Positions 1 to 8,840 of a stretch of 64,000 bases of DNA are shown here, piece by piece. Below the pieces are notes generated by a model. It made no database searches, was not told the origin of the DNA, and was given only the letters and a program-made list of their open reading frames with translations. Position 1 is the stretch's first letter. Every line of letters begins with the position of its first letter. Origin of the DNA: Pirellulales bacterium (GTDB lineage: Bacteria; Planctomycetota; Planctomycetia; Pirellulales; JACPPG01); contig DASYDW010000012.1 in NCBI GenBank assembly GCA_036499395.1, positions 1 to 64,000 of the forward strand, read 5' to 3'. Made by a program: the position numbers and the translations under genes.

Positions 1-189
1 TCACACCTTGCGACGCCCCGGACGCGTGAAGTCCCTGGCTGCACGGCATTTGCGTTCGCAGAATACCACGCCGAGTCCGCCAAGGGGGCACGGCCAATGT
101 TGCACGAACGCTACACGCCTGCCACACGGTGCGAGGCCAAATGACCACACAGCGGCGAGGAAGAAGAGACCAGCCAAGAACGGCTGAAA

Positions 190-1191
190 TTACGGACGCT
201 TCGGCGTAATCGACCAACCTGCCGGCAAACGACTGATGGTCACGGGCCGCGCGACCGGCGGGACAGAGCTATTGCAGATGGACGAGTCGTTCGCCCCGCG
301 CCCTGCCCCTTTCACTCCGTGGTCATTGACGTAGATATGATCCCCATTCTCGATCAGGCGAGGGATCACAATGAATACAACCCTCCCACTCAGGCAGAGG
401 ACATTCTGGCCGCGCTGACCGTGATTGCAGCTGCGGTCGGCGCCGACTTCATCCACCGCGTCGGCCATCACCGCAAAGTGCTCGCGACCGTTATCGCGCG
501 TGGGGACATAACGGTCATTCTCGATATGGCCGGGATGATAGCCGTAGCTTCCTCCCATGACGCGATGCCAAAGCTGTAGTGCCTGAGGATTCGCGGCTTC
601 GAGTTCGCGAAACGTCGGCACCCGAAAATCAGCCTGACCAGCCAGCGTCGATTCCGGACAAAGCACGTTGGATGGGCTTTCCAACAGATTACTCTCCTGC
701 AAAATCGGGGCGTAGGCGCCGGCCGCGGCCATGTTCCCCGTAGCAGGAATAAAGGGAAGATGCCCGTGAATCTGGGCATATTGAGTCATCGCCATGCCGA
801 GCAACCGCAGCTTGTCCTGGCAGGCTGTCAGTCGGGCCCCGGCACGACCGTTTTGAATTGCTGGGAACACCAGCATCGACGCGACAAAAAAGATTCCGGC
901 CGCGATCAGATAATCAGGAGCTTTCCAAGCGCCTGTGTTGCTGGCGGCCTGCCCGCGAGTATTCCACGCGGCATGCGCCCGCACGAACTGAAAGGTGCGG
1001 GCTCCGAGTCCTGGCGGGGGAGTGAAGTCCTCATCGTCCGCCTCGGCTGCGTCGTCCAGAGCACGTAAGGATGATCGCAGCTTCTCAAGTTCTCGTCGCA
1101 ACTCAGGATCAACAGCCAGGGACGCCTCGACCGAGGCTTGTTCCGACGGCTCCAACGCACCCAGCAGATAACCCAGAAGTTGCTCGCGCAT
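190..1191 (-). CDS. Putative membrane anti-sigma factor with DUF1559-like domain
   Basis: The N-terminus (MREQLLGYLLGALEPSE) is a short helical domain of the kind seen in anti-sigma proteins. A charged linker and one membrane segment at about residues 94-111 follow. The periplasmic part looks like a DUF1559 (pseudopilin-type) domain: 'ACQDKLRLLGMAMTQYAQ' just after the membrane and 'GQNVLCLSGRVVFI' near the C-terminus, matching the family's H-x-G-x-N-V-L-x-x-x-G-x-V pattern. I chose the ATG at 1191 because it lies just after the stop of the upstream sigma gene (stop at 1197-1199). A start at 1230 would add 13 residues and overlap that gene. It is almost certainly co-transcribed with the sigma factor and probably sequesters it; that role is inferred from context. 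No zinc-finger HxxxCxxC motif is present. Confidence 0.75.
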   Translation of the reverse strand: MREQLLGYLLGALEPSEQASVEASLAVDPELRRELEKLRSSLRALDDAAEADDEDFTPPPGLGARTFQFVRAHAAWNTRGQAASNTGAWKAPDYLIAAGIFFVASMLVFPAIQNGRAGARLTACQDKLRLLGMAMTQYAQIHGHLPFIPATGNMAAAGAYAPILQESNLLESPSNVLCPESTLAGQADFRVPTFRELEAANPQALQLWHRVMGGSYGYHPGHIENDRYVPTRDNGREHFAVMADAVDEVGADRSCNHGQRGQNVLCLSGRVVFIVIPRLIENGDHIYVNDHGVKGAGRGANDSSICNSSVPPVARPVTISRLPAGWSITPKRP

Positions 1192-1196
1192 CGCCG

Positions 1197-1904
1197 TCAG
1201 CGATCCCCGCTTGGTTGGGCGCTTTTCCACGCCTCATTCAGCTTCGTGATCGCGGTGTGCAACCGGCTCTTCACCGTGCCCACCGGCACCTTCAAAACCT
1301 CGGCCGCTTCCCGGTATTTCAATCCTTGGTAGTAAACCAGAGTGATTGCGCCTTTCAAGGCGTCGGGCAACGAACCGACCGAATCCCGGATCCAGCGCCG
1401 CCGCTCTTCAGCGTCGGCTTCCTTCGCCGGCCCAGCCTCGCGGCTGACCAACAGCTCGGAAAGCGAGCCCAGGTCCTCTTCCGAGTCCCCTTTTTGCCGG
1501 CGATCCAGGCTGACCATCCGATGTCTTTTGTTTCTACGTTGCGCATCAATGGCTTGGTTCGTGGCAATCGTATAAAGCCACGGCCGAAACTTCCGTCCCG
1601 ACTCAAATTGGGCACATTTCAGATGCACCTGCAAAAAAGTACCTTGAAATGCGTCCTCGGCCATCGCGGCATCCCCCAGGTAGCGGCGCAGGTAGCTGTA
1701 AAGCTCGCGCTCATACCGGTGGACCAAGGTTCCAAATACCTTTGGATCCCCTTGGCTGCAATAGCGATCCAGCAAGTCCTCGTCGCTCCATTGCGACATT
1801 GCTGAAGGGGCCAGCGGGCTCGTGACCACTGCTTTCGCAGCCGTCTCCGGCTTGGTGGGGGAAGTCTTGCGAACCTGTTGCTCGGACATGATCGTTTTAT
1901 TCAT
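1197..1904 (-). CDS. ECF-family RNA polymerase sigma factor
   Basis: A 235-residue sigma-70 family protein of the extracytoplasmic type. Region 2 is seen in 'EDAFQGTFLQVHLKC' and 'FRPWLYTIATNQAIDAQRR'. Region 4 is seen in 'LPDALKGAITLVYYQGLKY' and 'VPVGTVKSRLHTAI', the helix-turn-helix that contacts the -35 element. There is no sigma 1.1 or region 3. I chose the ATG at 1904 (MNKTIM); the open frame extends to 2021 but the added residues do not look like coding sequence, and ATG 1889 is also possible. The probable anti-sigma gene follows 5 bases after the stop, so the two form a sigma/anti-sigma operon. The target regulon cannot be read from the window. Confidence 0.88.
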   Translation of the reverse strand: MNKTIMSEQQVRKTSPTKPETAAKAVVTSPLAPSAMSQWSDEDLLDRYCSQGDPKVFGTLVHRYERELYSYLRRYLGDAAMAEDAFQGTFLQVHLKCAQFESGRKFRPWLYTIATNQAIDAQRRNKRHRMVSLDRRQKGDSEEDLGSLSELLVSREAGPAKEADAEERRRWIRDSVGSLPDALKGAITLVYYQGLKYREAAEVLKVPVGTVKSRLHTAITKLNEAWKSAQPSGDR

Positions 1905-2592
1905 GACTAATCGCCATATGCGGAGGATTCTTCCGGAATTCCTCCAAGTGGTTATTCTACCAAAATTGTTGGTTGCGCGAGGTTTACGTAGTCTTGCGAG
2001 CTTTTTCCTTAAAAATGCCAAAGTGGCGTTCGGCCGACCTTGTCACTTCTGGACCACGTATAGACGCAAACTGTATGCCCATGGCCATGCCAATCCCTCG
2101 CGGCCCCTTCCGCAGGCGTTTTAACTTGGCGCAAATTATTTCCAGGTTTGATGTTAGACGACGTCGAATTGACGATAGTTTTCGACCTCGACTGTAGTCT
2201 GCTGGCGACAGCTATTTCAATTGTTACAACGATAGGAATGATGCCACTGTACGATTCTGCTACAGTCGCCGAGCACCTAAAATCGAGCCTGCCAAGATGG
2301 CCGCCAAGCTGACTAGTTCTGCAAGTTGCGTATACATATTCATTTACGGCGAGTGCCTGCTGAAAATCGTTGCGGTTTGGCAAGAAAAGTCGCCGGCATA
2401 ACCTGACCCGCCTCGTCGGCAAATCAATCTGATGACAGAAACCGCAGCTTTTCAGCAACATTCGCGGCTCCGCGGGGACTGGGCCGCGAAAGAACGCGTG
2501 CTAGGTTTCCCTGAATTAGGCATCTTCCGATCGTAAGGCTGTTTCGGGGCACTTCGTTGCTGCCTCGCTTCGGCAACTCAGGAGGCTTTCGC
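1905..2592. other. Divergent intergenic region, no gene seen
   Basis: This stretch of about 690 bases separates the minus-strand sigma operon from the plus-strand secreted-protein gene and must hold promoters for both. Open frames here read as unconvincing peptides. A strong AGGAGG at 2580-2585 lies 7 bases before the ATG at 2593. I found no convincing paired -35/-10 boxes. Confidence 0.6.
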
Positions 2593-3891
2593 ATGCGATC
2601 CCCTCGCCGTACGCTCTTAGCGGTTTTCGCAATTCTCTTCGTTGTCCCACTCGCGACTGGCCAGCGCACCGCGCATGCCCAAATCAAGGCCGACGCCGAT
2701 ATGCATAAGAAATACTCCGCAGCCCGTGACTTCTTAGAGCGCCACACGAAAGTCATCGAGCTGACCAGCGATAACGGTCAGCGCGTCACGATCTGCCCCG
2801 ACCTGCAAGGCCGAGTCATGACCTCGACCCTGGCCGGTGAGGACGGATCAAGCCTGGGCTGGATCAACTACGACTTTATCGAGTCCGGCAAGCAGGCGGC
2901 CTCGTTCAACAACTACGGCGGTGAGGATCGATTCTGGCTGGGGCCCGAAGGGGGCCAGTTCGCCCTGTGGTTCAAGCTCGAAGAAAAGCAGATCGTCCGC
3001 AACTGGTTCACCCCCGCCGCGCTCAATACCGGCGCGTTCAAGGTCGAGAGCCACGACTCCGACAGTTGCCGCATGGCGCGGCGCGTCCGCGTTACCAACG
3101 CTTCGGAATACACGTTCGATCTCGACGTCGAGCGCACGGCACGCCTGCTGGATGTGAAGCAATTCGAATCGTTCTTCGGCGCCGCTGCCGCGGACGAGCT
3201 GCGGCCCAAGCAGTCGTCGTCGAAAGCGCCCGGCTACGTCGGCTTCGAGACCGTCAACAGCGCGAAGAATGTCGGCCCGCTCGCTTGGGATTTGAATTCC
3301 GGACTGGTCTCGATCTGGTCGCTCGGCCAGTTTCCCGGCGGCGATCAAACCGTGATCATCCTGCCCTACAAGGCTGGCTCGGAACAAGAATTGGGGCCGG
3401 CCGTGCAATCGGACTATTTCGGCGAAGTTCCCGCGAGCCGTTTGAAAGTCACGCCTTCGGCGGTCCTGTTCCGTGCCGACGGTCAATATCGGGCCAAGCT
3501 GGGCGTCACGCAGACTCGCGCACTTCCTTATGCCGGATCGCTCGATCTGCGCATCGGCGTGTTGACGCTGGTCCACTTCACCATGCCTGAGAAGCCGACC
3601 GAACACCACTACGTCAACAACACCTGGCAACTACGGCAGAAGAACGCCTACTCCGGGGACGTCTTCAACACGTATAACGACGGACCTGCCGAGCCAGGCG
3701 CCAAGGCGATGGGCGGGTTCTACGAACTAGAATCGCTCGGGCCGACTCGACCCCTGGCCGTCGGCGAAACGATTTCGCACACGCATCGCACGTTTCACAT
3801 CCAGGCGGAATCGGCGGTCCTGGCCCGCCTGTTGAAAGCCACGCTGCAAGTCGACATTGCCGATCTGCAGAAGTTCCTCGCCACACCGTGA
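2593..3891 (+). CDS. Secreted DUF6786-like protein
   Basis: A 432-residue protein with an N-terminal signal peptide (MRSPRRTLLAVFAILFVV, cleavage likely after the AHA near residue 28). The mature part carries 'NNYGGEDRFWLGPEGGQFAL' and 'SLGWINYDFIESG', which I recognise from the planctomycete/bacteroidete family that databases label DUF6786, probably a galactose-mutarotase-like beta-sandwich; the family name is from memory. The start at 2593 is fixed by AGGAGG at 2580-2585; an upstream in-frame start at 2557 lacks this. Function is unknown, and carbohydrate binding or modification in the periplasm is only a guess. The methyltransferase gene follows 47 bases downstream on the same strand. Confidence 0.75.
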   Translation: MRSPRRTLLAVFAILFVVPLATGQRTAHAQIKADADMHKKYSAARDFLERHTKVIELTSDNGQRVTICPDLQGRVMTSTLAGEDGSSLGWINYDFIESGKQAASFNNYGGEDRFWLGPEGGQFALWFKLEEKQIVRNWFTPAALNTGAFKVESHDSDSCRMARRVRVTNASEYTFDLDVERTARLLDVKQFESFFGAAAADELRPKQSSSKAPGYVGFETVNSAKNVGPLAWDLNSGLVSIWSLGQFPGGDQTVIILPYKAGSEQELGPAVQSDYFGEVPASRLKVTPSAVLFRADGQYRAKLGVTQTRALPYAGSLDLRIGVLTLVHFTMPEKPTEHHYVNNTWQLRQKNAYSGDVFNTYNDGPAEPGAKAMGGFYELESLGPTRPLAVGETISHTHRTFHIQAESAVLARLLKATLQVDIADLQKFLATP

Positions 3892-3938
3892 ACCCGCGCG
3901 CGGTTTAATCGAGCCGTCGCTTAGCCAAGGATCATTCG

Positions 3939-4619
3939 ATGCTCTCTCGCGTACTCGAGCCCGAGGTCATGGATACCGCGGCCGAAGCGCTCGATTACGA
4001 CGCGATGGATCACGCGACGGTCAACGCCACGTTCGTCGCCGATCTGCTGGCCGAATATCCCGAGGCCGCGCTTTCCACCGACGAGGGACTCGACGTTCTC
4101 GACATCGGCACAGGCACGGCGCAAATTCCCATCGCGCTCTGCCGCCTGTGTCCCGACGTGCGAGTGGTGGCCATCGACCTGGCCGCGGCGATGCTGCACC
4201 TGGGGCGCACGAATGTCGAAGTGGCCGGCCTCACGAGCCAGATCCGGCTCGATCGGATTGACGCAAAGCAGCTTCCGTATTCAGATTGTCAGTTTCAATT
4301 GGTGATCTCGAACAGCATCGTGCATCACATTCCCTCGCCGCATGATGCAATGGCCGAGGCTGTTCGCGTACTCGCGCCCGGCGGTCTGATCTTCGTGCGC
4401 GATCTGTTGCGACCCGTCGACGACGCGACAGTGAATCATTTGGTCGCCACGTATGCGGCCGGCGCGAACGATCACCAACGGCAACTGTTCGACCAGTCGT
4501 TACGTGCCGCTTTGAATCTCGACGAGGCACGGGCCTTGGCCGAAAGCATTGGTCTTGCGCCGAATTGTGTTACGCAAACCAGCGATCGGCATTGGACACT
4601 CGCTGCGCGCAGGGATTAG
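3939..4619 (+). CDS. Class I SAM-dependent methyltransferase
   Basis: 226 residues with a Rossmann-type methyltransferase core. Motif I is 'VLDIGTGTAQIPI' at about residues 52-64 (SAM binding), motif II the acidic 'VVAIDLAAAML', and motif IV 'LVISNSIVHHIPSP'. 'APGGLIFVRDLLRP' follows, as in UbiE/Methyltransf_11/25 enzymes. The substrate is not evident. The gene ends 13 bases from the convergent 3' end of the minus-strand gene at 4633, and no classical terminator is visible between them. Confidence 0.85.
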   Translation: MLSRVLEPEVMDTAAEALDYDAMDHATVNATFVADLLAEYPEAALSTDEGLDVLDIGTGTAQIPIALCRLCPDVRVVAIDLAAAMLHLGRTNVEVAGLTSQIRLDRIDAKQLPYSDCQFQLVISNSIVHHIPSPHDAMAEAVRVLAPGGLIFVRDLLRPVDDATVNHLVATYAAGANDHQRQLFDQSLRAALNLDEARALAESIGLAPNCVTQTSDRHWTLAARRD

Positions 4620-4632
4620 AAGCCGTTGCCGT

Positions 4633-6429
4633 CTACGGCGCCGGATCCGCGACGGCCGTGGCAGAAATCGCGATGCCCGCCGGGCTGATTTCGAGTTCGA
4701 CCAGCAGTCGATCCGCCAGTGACGCCAGGCCGTACAGATCACGGACGCGCTCGTCGGAGTTTGCGACCATCAATCGTCGCAGCGCCGCCAGATCGAAGTA
4801 GGCCAGGTGGCTCGCCCCCGTGATCCGCGGATTGACCAGTTCCTGAAAGCGAGCATCGCCGGCCAATGACTGTGCGGGCGCAAGCTGCGCGGCGTCGCGC
4901 ACGATGTCGCGCGAGGTGCCGGCCCAAAAATATCCCTTCAAAAGCGAGAAGGTCGCCGCCTTTCCTTGCCCCATCAGCGCCAGCCCCGCGACCGACGTCA
5001 GCGGCACGCCGTCCTCCTCGACCGATTCGATCGACATCGACGCGCCCGCGCGGTTGTACATCATGATCGTGGCGGTCAGCGTCGCGCGCAGAACAGGATC
5101 AAGCCGTTCGCCCAATACCAGGCGATCGGCGGGCAACAACGAGTGTGTATCAAAACCTACGACCCAGGCGGGTTTCGTGGCCCTGGCTCCGGCCGTGCTC
5201 GATGATTCATCCGGCAAGAGCGCTGCCACGGCATTTCGTCCACGCTCGGCGATGAGCGCCGACAGAACGTGCAAGCCGGGCTGATCGTGCAAGACCAGGC
5301 TGCCGACTTCCGGTTCACCCGAGTTCGCTCGATCGCCGAAGAATATTTCCAGAAGCCGCCCCAGGTCGACGCGCCCGGCAAACGCCGCCGCCGCGCCTGC
5401 TGGCAGGCGTTCGGCCAAACGCGATCGCGCCTCGTTGCCTGATGTGTCCGCCGATTTCACCAGCGCCCTATGACGCCTTTGCAGAAATGCCTCGGCCACG
5501 ACGCGTTCGCCGATCTCGCACGACAGCACCAGGTACTCAGCCGACGCCAACTGTTCGGCCAGCCATTTGCCTGAACTCGGCGCGACCTCGCCGGCGGAAT
5601 CATCGTGCGCCGCGATCAACGCCCGCCATGATTGCGGATCAAGGAAGGCACGAACCACGGCCTGCGGATTCAGCCGTTCCATGCCCGCCCGATATTCGGC
5701 ACGGTCGGCCAACGAGGGGGCTTCTTGCTTGCCGGCGCGCAGGTCCAGAACCTTGGTAACCAGCGTTTCGCTGGTGGCGACAATTCCGAACCGATCGATC
5801 ACGGCCAGGTACAGCGACGATTCACTTACGCCCACGTCGATGCGATGAATGTCGCAGCTCGCGAGGCCAGACTGCCAGCGGCTCTTCGCGACACTGCGCC
5901 CTGCCGCGCGCTCGGCTTGCAATAGACGGCCCGTCACACGCGCCAGTAGTACCGCATCATCGCACTCGACAAGCGCAAGCGCCGGACCAGGGGCGCTCGA
6001 ATTTTCCGCCTCGCCGGGCCACACCGCCACCAGCACCTGTTGACCGAGAATCTGATGCACCATCTCACCGGCGGATAGTCCCGTTTGCTCGCGCAATTCT
6101 TCGGCCAGCGCCTGCACCGCCGCGCGGTTGCTCTTCAAAAAACCTGCCAGCGGCGGAAACGATTGAAACCGAGCGAAGAGCCGGCTTTCGTAAAAGCGAT
6201 CCAGGTGCGCGGCAAGATTCGTAATCTCGACGCACAAACCCGCGTCGGCCGGCACGAACCTGGCCAGGCTACGCGGCTCTTTCGACGATTCAACCTTCGC
6301 AGGTTCGGCCTGCGACGTGTCGGCATCATCCGCCTGAGCATTCGGCGCGACGACAAAAGACAGAAACAACGCGACAATCAGGGTCACGCAAAGCAACCTG
6401 CTAAGCGACAACAGACCCTGGCACGTCAT
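4633..6429 (-). CDS. Secreted protein of unknown function, DUF3352-like
   Basis: 598 residues with a signal peptide (LLCVTLIVALFLSFVVAP, cleavage likely after AQA near residue 33). The body has the pattern of large periplasmic DUF3352-type proteins ('RFVPADAGLCVEITNLAAHL', 'QILGQQVLVAVWP', 'SSLYLAVIDRFGIVATSE'), but I cannot assign a family firmly and see no enzyme motif. Its ATG overlaps the stop of the upstream anti-sigma gene (ATGA at 6426-6429), so translation is probably coupled. This is the third gene of a sigma/anti-sigma/effector operon. A role sensing or acting in the envelope under ECF control is inferred from the arrangement only. Confidence 0.78.
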   Translation of the reverse strand: MTCQGLLSLSRLLCVTLIVALFLSFVVAPNAQADDADTSQAEPAKVESSKEPRSLARFVPADAGLCVEITNLAAHLDRFYESRLFARFQSFPPLAGFLKSNRAAVQALAEELREQTGLSAGEMVHQILGQQVLVAVWPGEAENSSAPGPALALVECDDAVLLARVTGRLLQAERAAGRSVAKSRWQSGLASCDIHRIDVGVSESSLYLAVIDRFGIVATSETLVTKVLDLRAGKQEAPSLADRAEYRAGMERLNPQAVVRAFLDPQSWRALIAAHDDSAGEVAPSSGKWLAEQLASAEYLVLSCEIGERVVAEAFLQRRHRALVKSADTSGNEARSRLAERLPAGAAAAFAGRVDLGRLLEIFFGDRANSGEPEVGSLVLHDQPGLHVLSALIAERGRNAVAALLPDESSSTAGARATKPAWVVGFDTHSLLPADRLVLGERLDPVLRATLTATIMMYNRAGASMSIESVEEDGVPLTSVAGLALMGQGKAATFSLLKGYFWAGTSRDIVRDAAQLAPAQSLAGDARFQELVNPRITGASHLAYFDLAALRRLMVANSDERVRDLYGLASLADRLLVELEISPAGIAISATAVADPAP

Positions 6430-7160
6430 TGAGGAATCCCCTGCTCGCCGAGCGCCCGGGCACTCCCCGGCAACACGCGCAGGAGCGCCGCCACGGATCG
6501 GCTCGCGCTTTCGGCCACGGGGCGAATGCCCGCCAGTTCGAAACCGGCATCGGCTTCGTCATCGGCACGTTGCGCCGGCGCGGCCTCGGTCGGTATCTTG
6601 TCGTCGCCGGCGGTGCCCCACACGCTCGCCCATTGCTCGCTGGTCGCGGCCAACAGTGGCTCGTACGTTTCGCGCGCTTGATCCACTAGCGCCGGCTGCG
6701 CGTCGGTCGGCGCTATGTCAGACGCTGCCGCATCGACGCCGTCATGGGAAGCAATTGCCGTTTCGGACGCGCTCGTTGTGGCCCTTTGCATCTCGTCGGC
6801 GATCAATTCCGGCCGTGCCGTCTCGGCCCGCGGCGCTAGCGCAAACCAGATCGCGGCCGGTATCAGGGCCACGAGCAACGACGCGGCCATCGCCAGCATC
6901 ACCCGGCTGCGCCGCCGCGTGCGATCGTCGCGCCGAGAGGCTTGCCAATCGGCCACCACCCGCAACGGTAAACCCGCGGGCGCAGGCCCCACACGCGTGG
7001 CAACGACGGGCATGCTCGCCAGCATCGATTCCACGTCTCGCTTCAATTGTTCGCAGGCCTGGCAGACGCTCGCATGCGCCGCGAGCGCAGCATCAGCGCC
7101 GGGCTCGCCCCGCTCGTCGATAATCTGATTCAATCGGGCTTCAAACTCTTCGCAGCGCAC
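6426..7160 (-). CDS. Zinc-finger anti-sigma factor, membrane anchored
   Basis: 244 residues. The N-terminus MRCEEFEARLNQ and 'LAAHASVCQACEQL' (about residues 26-39) contain the H-x3-C-x2-C zinc motif of ZAS-domain anti-sigma factors. A basic stretch then leads into one membrane segment (VMLAMAASLLVALIPAAIWF, about 87-106). The periplasmic tail is Ala/Glu-rich and low in complexity. It starts with GTG at 7160, overlapping the sigma gene by 20 bases, and ends in a 4-base overlap with the secreted-protein gene. It probably binds the co-encoded sigma factor at the inner face of the membrane. Confidence 0.85.
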   Translation of the reverse strand: MRCEEFEARLNQIIDERGEPGADAALAAHASVCQACEQLKRDVESMLASMPVVATRVGPAPAGLPLRVVADWQASRRDDRTRRRSRVMLAMAASLLVALIPAAIWFALAPRAETARPELIADEMQRATTSASETAIASHDGVDAAASDIAPTDAQPALVDQARETYEPLLAATSEQWASVWGTAGDDKIPTEAAPAQRADDEADAGFELAGIRPVAESASRSVAALLRVLPGSARALGEQGIPQ

Positions 7161-7752
7161 GAGAATTCTCCGGCAACACTTCGCGTGATCGCAGTTGTTC
7201 CACTATTTCACGACGCGCGCGATGAACCCACGTCTTCACCGTTCCCAGCGGGCAACCCATCGCCTCGGCAATCTCGCCATAGCTCAGCTCTTGCTCGTGA
7301 AACAAGACAAAGGCCTGCCGGTACTCAGCCCGGATTCCGCCTAACGCTCGTTCCACTTCCTCCGCCAGGTTCCGCGCGGCCTCGGGCGGGGGCGTGCTGT
7401 CCTCAATTCGTTCCACTTCGCTCGCCAACCGCGGACGACGTGCCCGGGCCGACAACCACGTCCGGCAACGGTTACCGGCAATCGCCAACAACCAGGGTGC
7501 GAAATCCCGCTCGGCATCCCAGCTGCGCAGGCTGCGCAACGCCCGCACGAACGATTCCTGCGCCACGTCCTCGGCGTCCTCACGCTGACCCAGCATGCGG
7601 TAGCAGAGGGCAAAGACCTGACGCTCGAACCGCGCAACCAAGGCTCCCGCTGCCTCGGCTTCGCCCCCCAGGCAGCGACGCACCAGATCCGCGATTTCGA
7701 CTGCGGACGGATCGGGGTCAGCGGGCATAGCAACTGGCCTTCGCTTGGTCAT
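7141..7752 (-). CDS. ECF-family RNA polymerase sigma factor
   Basis: 203 residues from ATG 7752 (MTKRRPVAMPADPD); ATG 7728 is an alternative, and the open frame runs to 7812. Region 2 is 'YRMLGQREDAEDVAQESFVR' with 'FAPWLLAIAGNRCRTWL'. Region 4 is 'YRQAFVLFHEQELSYGEIAE' with 'CPLGTVKTWVHRAR'. It is an RpoE-like ECF factor paired with a ZAS-domain anti-sigma gene that overlaps its 3' end, and is the first gene of a three-gene operon. Confidence 0.9.
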   Translation of the reverse strand: MTKRRPVAMPADPDPSAVEIADLVRRCLGGEAEAAGALVARFERQVFALCYRMLGQREDAEDVAQESFVRALRSLRSWDAERDFAPWLLAIAGNRCRTWLSARARRPRLASEVERIEDSTPPPEAARNLAEEVERALGGIRAEYRQAFVLFHEQELSYGEIAEAMGCPLGTVKTWVHRARREIVEQLRSREVLPENSRALRRV

Positions 7753-7883
7753 ACCCCGCGCGATAGCAGCGGGTTTCAGCGGGCAATAAAACCGCCAGGC
7801 CGCCGGCCACACTTTGCCGGGGAAAAACCCGGGGGCGAGCGGTCAATTCTCTGAATGTAACCGCCGCGGCGAAAATCCTGCGT

Positions 7884-8258
7884 CTATTCGTGGATTTCTC
7901 GGAAGATTTCCCGCAAATCCCGCGGCGAAACATCCTCCAGACGCTGGCCCCGCCGCTCGAGCTTCTCGTTCAGCTTGATGGCCGTTTCCTGCATCTGGGC
8001 GTGCGTATCCTGCGAACCCCCGTAAAGCACGAAGTTCTCGCCACGCGTTAGACGCGTGTGGCCGTCGTCACCGTCCAAGCCCAGCCCCAGCAGGGCCGCC
8101 TTTTGCTGTTTCGATCGGGCAGCTTTCAAGGAAACCTCGGAATCTGAAAAAGGAGCGGAGGTTCGAGCCGGCAGGCCGCCAGGACCATGGGCCCCGGCCC
8201 CGGCTGCGAAAATACCCAAGCCACAAAAACTATAGGCAGCCGCGCCGCGACGGGTCAA
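7884..8258 (-). CDS. Small hypothetical protein, possibly exported
   Basis: 124 residues with a TTG start at 8258; I found no in-frame ATG in the N-terminal part. The N-terminus (AAYSFCGLGIFAAGAGA) is moderately hydrophobic and could be a weak signal sequence. The C-terminal half is charged and probably helical ('MQETAIKLNEKLERRGQRL', 'VSPRDLREIFREIHE') and reads like real protein. 'RGENFVLYGGSQDTHAQM' is a conspicuous central stretch. I do not recognise a family. The next gene upstream on the same strand starts at 8491. Confidence 0.55.
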   Translation of the reverse strand: MTRRGAAAYSFCGLGIFAAGAGAHGPGGLPARTSAPFSDSEVSLKAARSKQQKAALLGLGLDGDDGHTRLTRGENFVLYGGSQDTHAQMQETAIKLNEKLERRGQRLEDVSPRDLREIFREIHE

Positions 8259-8290
8259 GCATGCCGCATTATCACTATCCTCGGCCAGGA

Positions 8291-8491
8291 TTAACTGCGA
8301 ATCGACTCCCGCACCGCCTGCCGCGCCAGTTTAAAGGCGTTGGCCAGGACGCGGGCCCGAGCCTCCATCTGCTCACCTGTATAGCTGCGGGCCGATTCGC
8401 TAGCGGGTAACCCGGCAATCGCCACCGTCAGCGGTAGCAAATCCAGGAACTCGCGGTATCTGCGCTTCAGGGCTTCTTCTTCAGTCGACAC
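8291..8491 (-). CDS. Small helical hypothetical protein
   Basis: A 66-residue charged, helical protein (MSTEEEALKRRYREFLDLLP... ending in RQAVRESIRS). I chose GTG 8491 because AAGGAG lies 7 bases before it on the minus strand; a TTG at 8497 would touch that site. No family is recognised. Amino-acid composition and the strong ribosome-binding site support a real gene. It is in line with the small gene at 7884-8258 and may share its transcript. Confidence 0.55.
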   Translation of the reverse strand: MSTEEEALKRRYREFLDLLPLTVAIAGLPASESARSYTGEQMEARARVLANAFKLARQAVRESIRS

Positions 8492-8840
8492 GGACAAACT
8501 CCTTAGGAATCGTGGTTAATCGTGTTCTCGCGAGTCGGGCCCGCCGGGGACACGGCCTAGGCCAGAACCGCGTTGGGGAGTGCAACAGGACCCGCTCTTG
8601 GCAGGAGAACTTCCGGACGAGCGACAGCCGTCGTCGGCTCGACCGAGCATCCACACGGTGTGCGTGACTAGAATGCTCACTCGATCGGACGGACCGCCAA
8701 CGTTTGAAGCTAGTCCGCCGCCTGCCGCACGGCAAGGTAGCGCTCGCGCGGGCTAGCGGGGCGAGAAGGCCAACAATGGAGAAAGGCGCGTGCAGGCACC
8801 TACCGCCAGAAAAGGAAGAATGGTCGATCGTGCGCGGTGC
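8492..8840. other. Intergenic region, no gene seen
   Basis: About 350 bases between the FHA gene and the small gene at 8291. The open frames read as arginine-rich shadows. The only structure is a short odd palindrome, CACAC-G-GTGTG, at 8652-8662. Confidence 0.5.

Noticed and set aside
1..177. Minus-strand open frame of up to 58 residues with a hydrophobic start and Cys/Arg-rich end
   Set aside because: Only TTG/GTG starts, no ribosome site, no recognisable family and an end at the window edge. It may be a small gene but cannot be supported.
2009..2461. 150-residue minus-strand frame upstream of the DUF6786-like gene
   Set aside because: Composition and codon pattern differ from real genes here, there is no family resemblance, and it fills a divergent promoter gap.
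2848..3630. Long minus-strand frame (260 residues) opposite the DUF6786-like gene
   Set aside because: Antisense shadow of a high-GC coding region; the plus-strand gene has a signal peptide, family motifs and a perfect AGGAGG.
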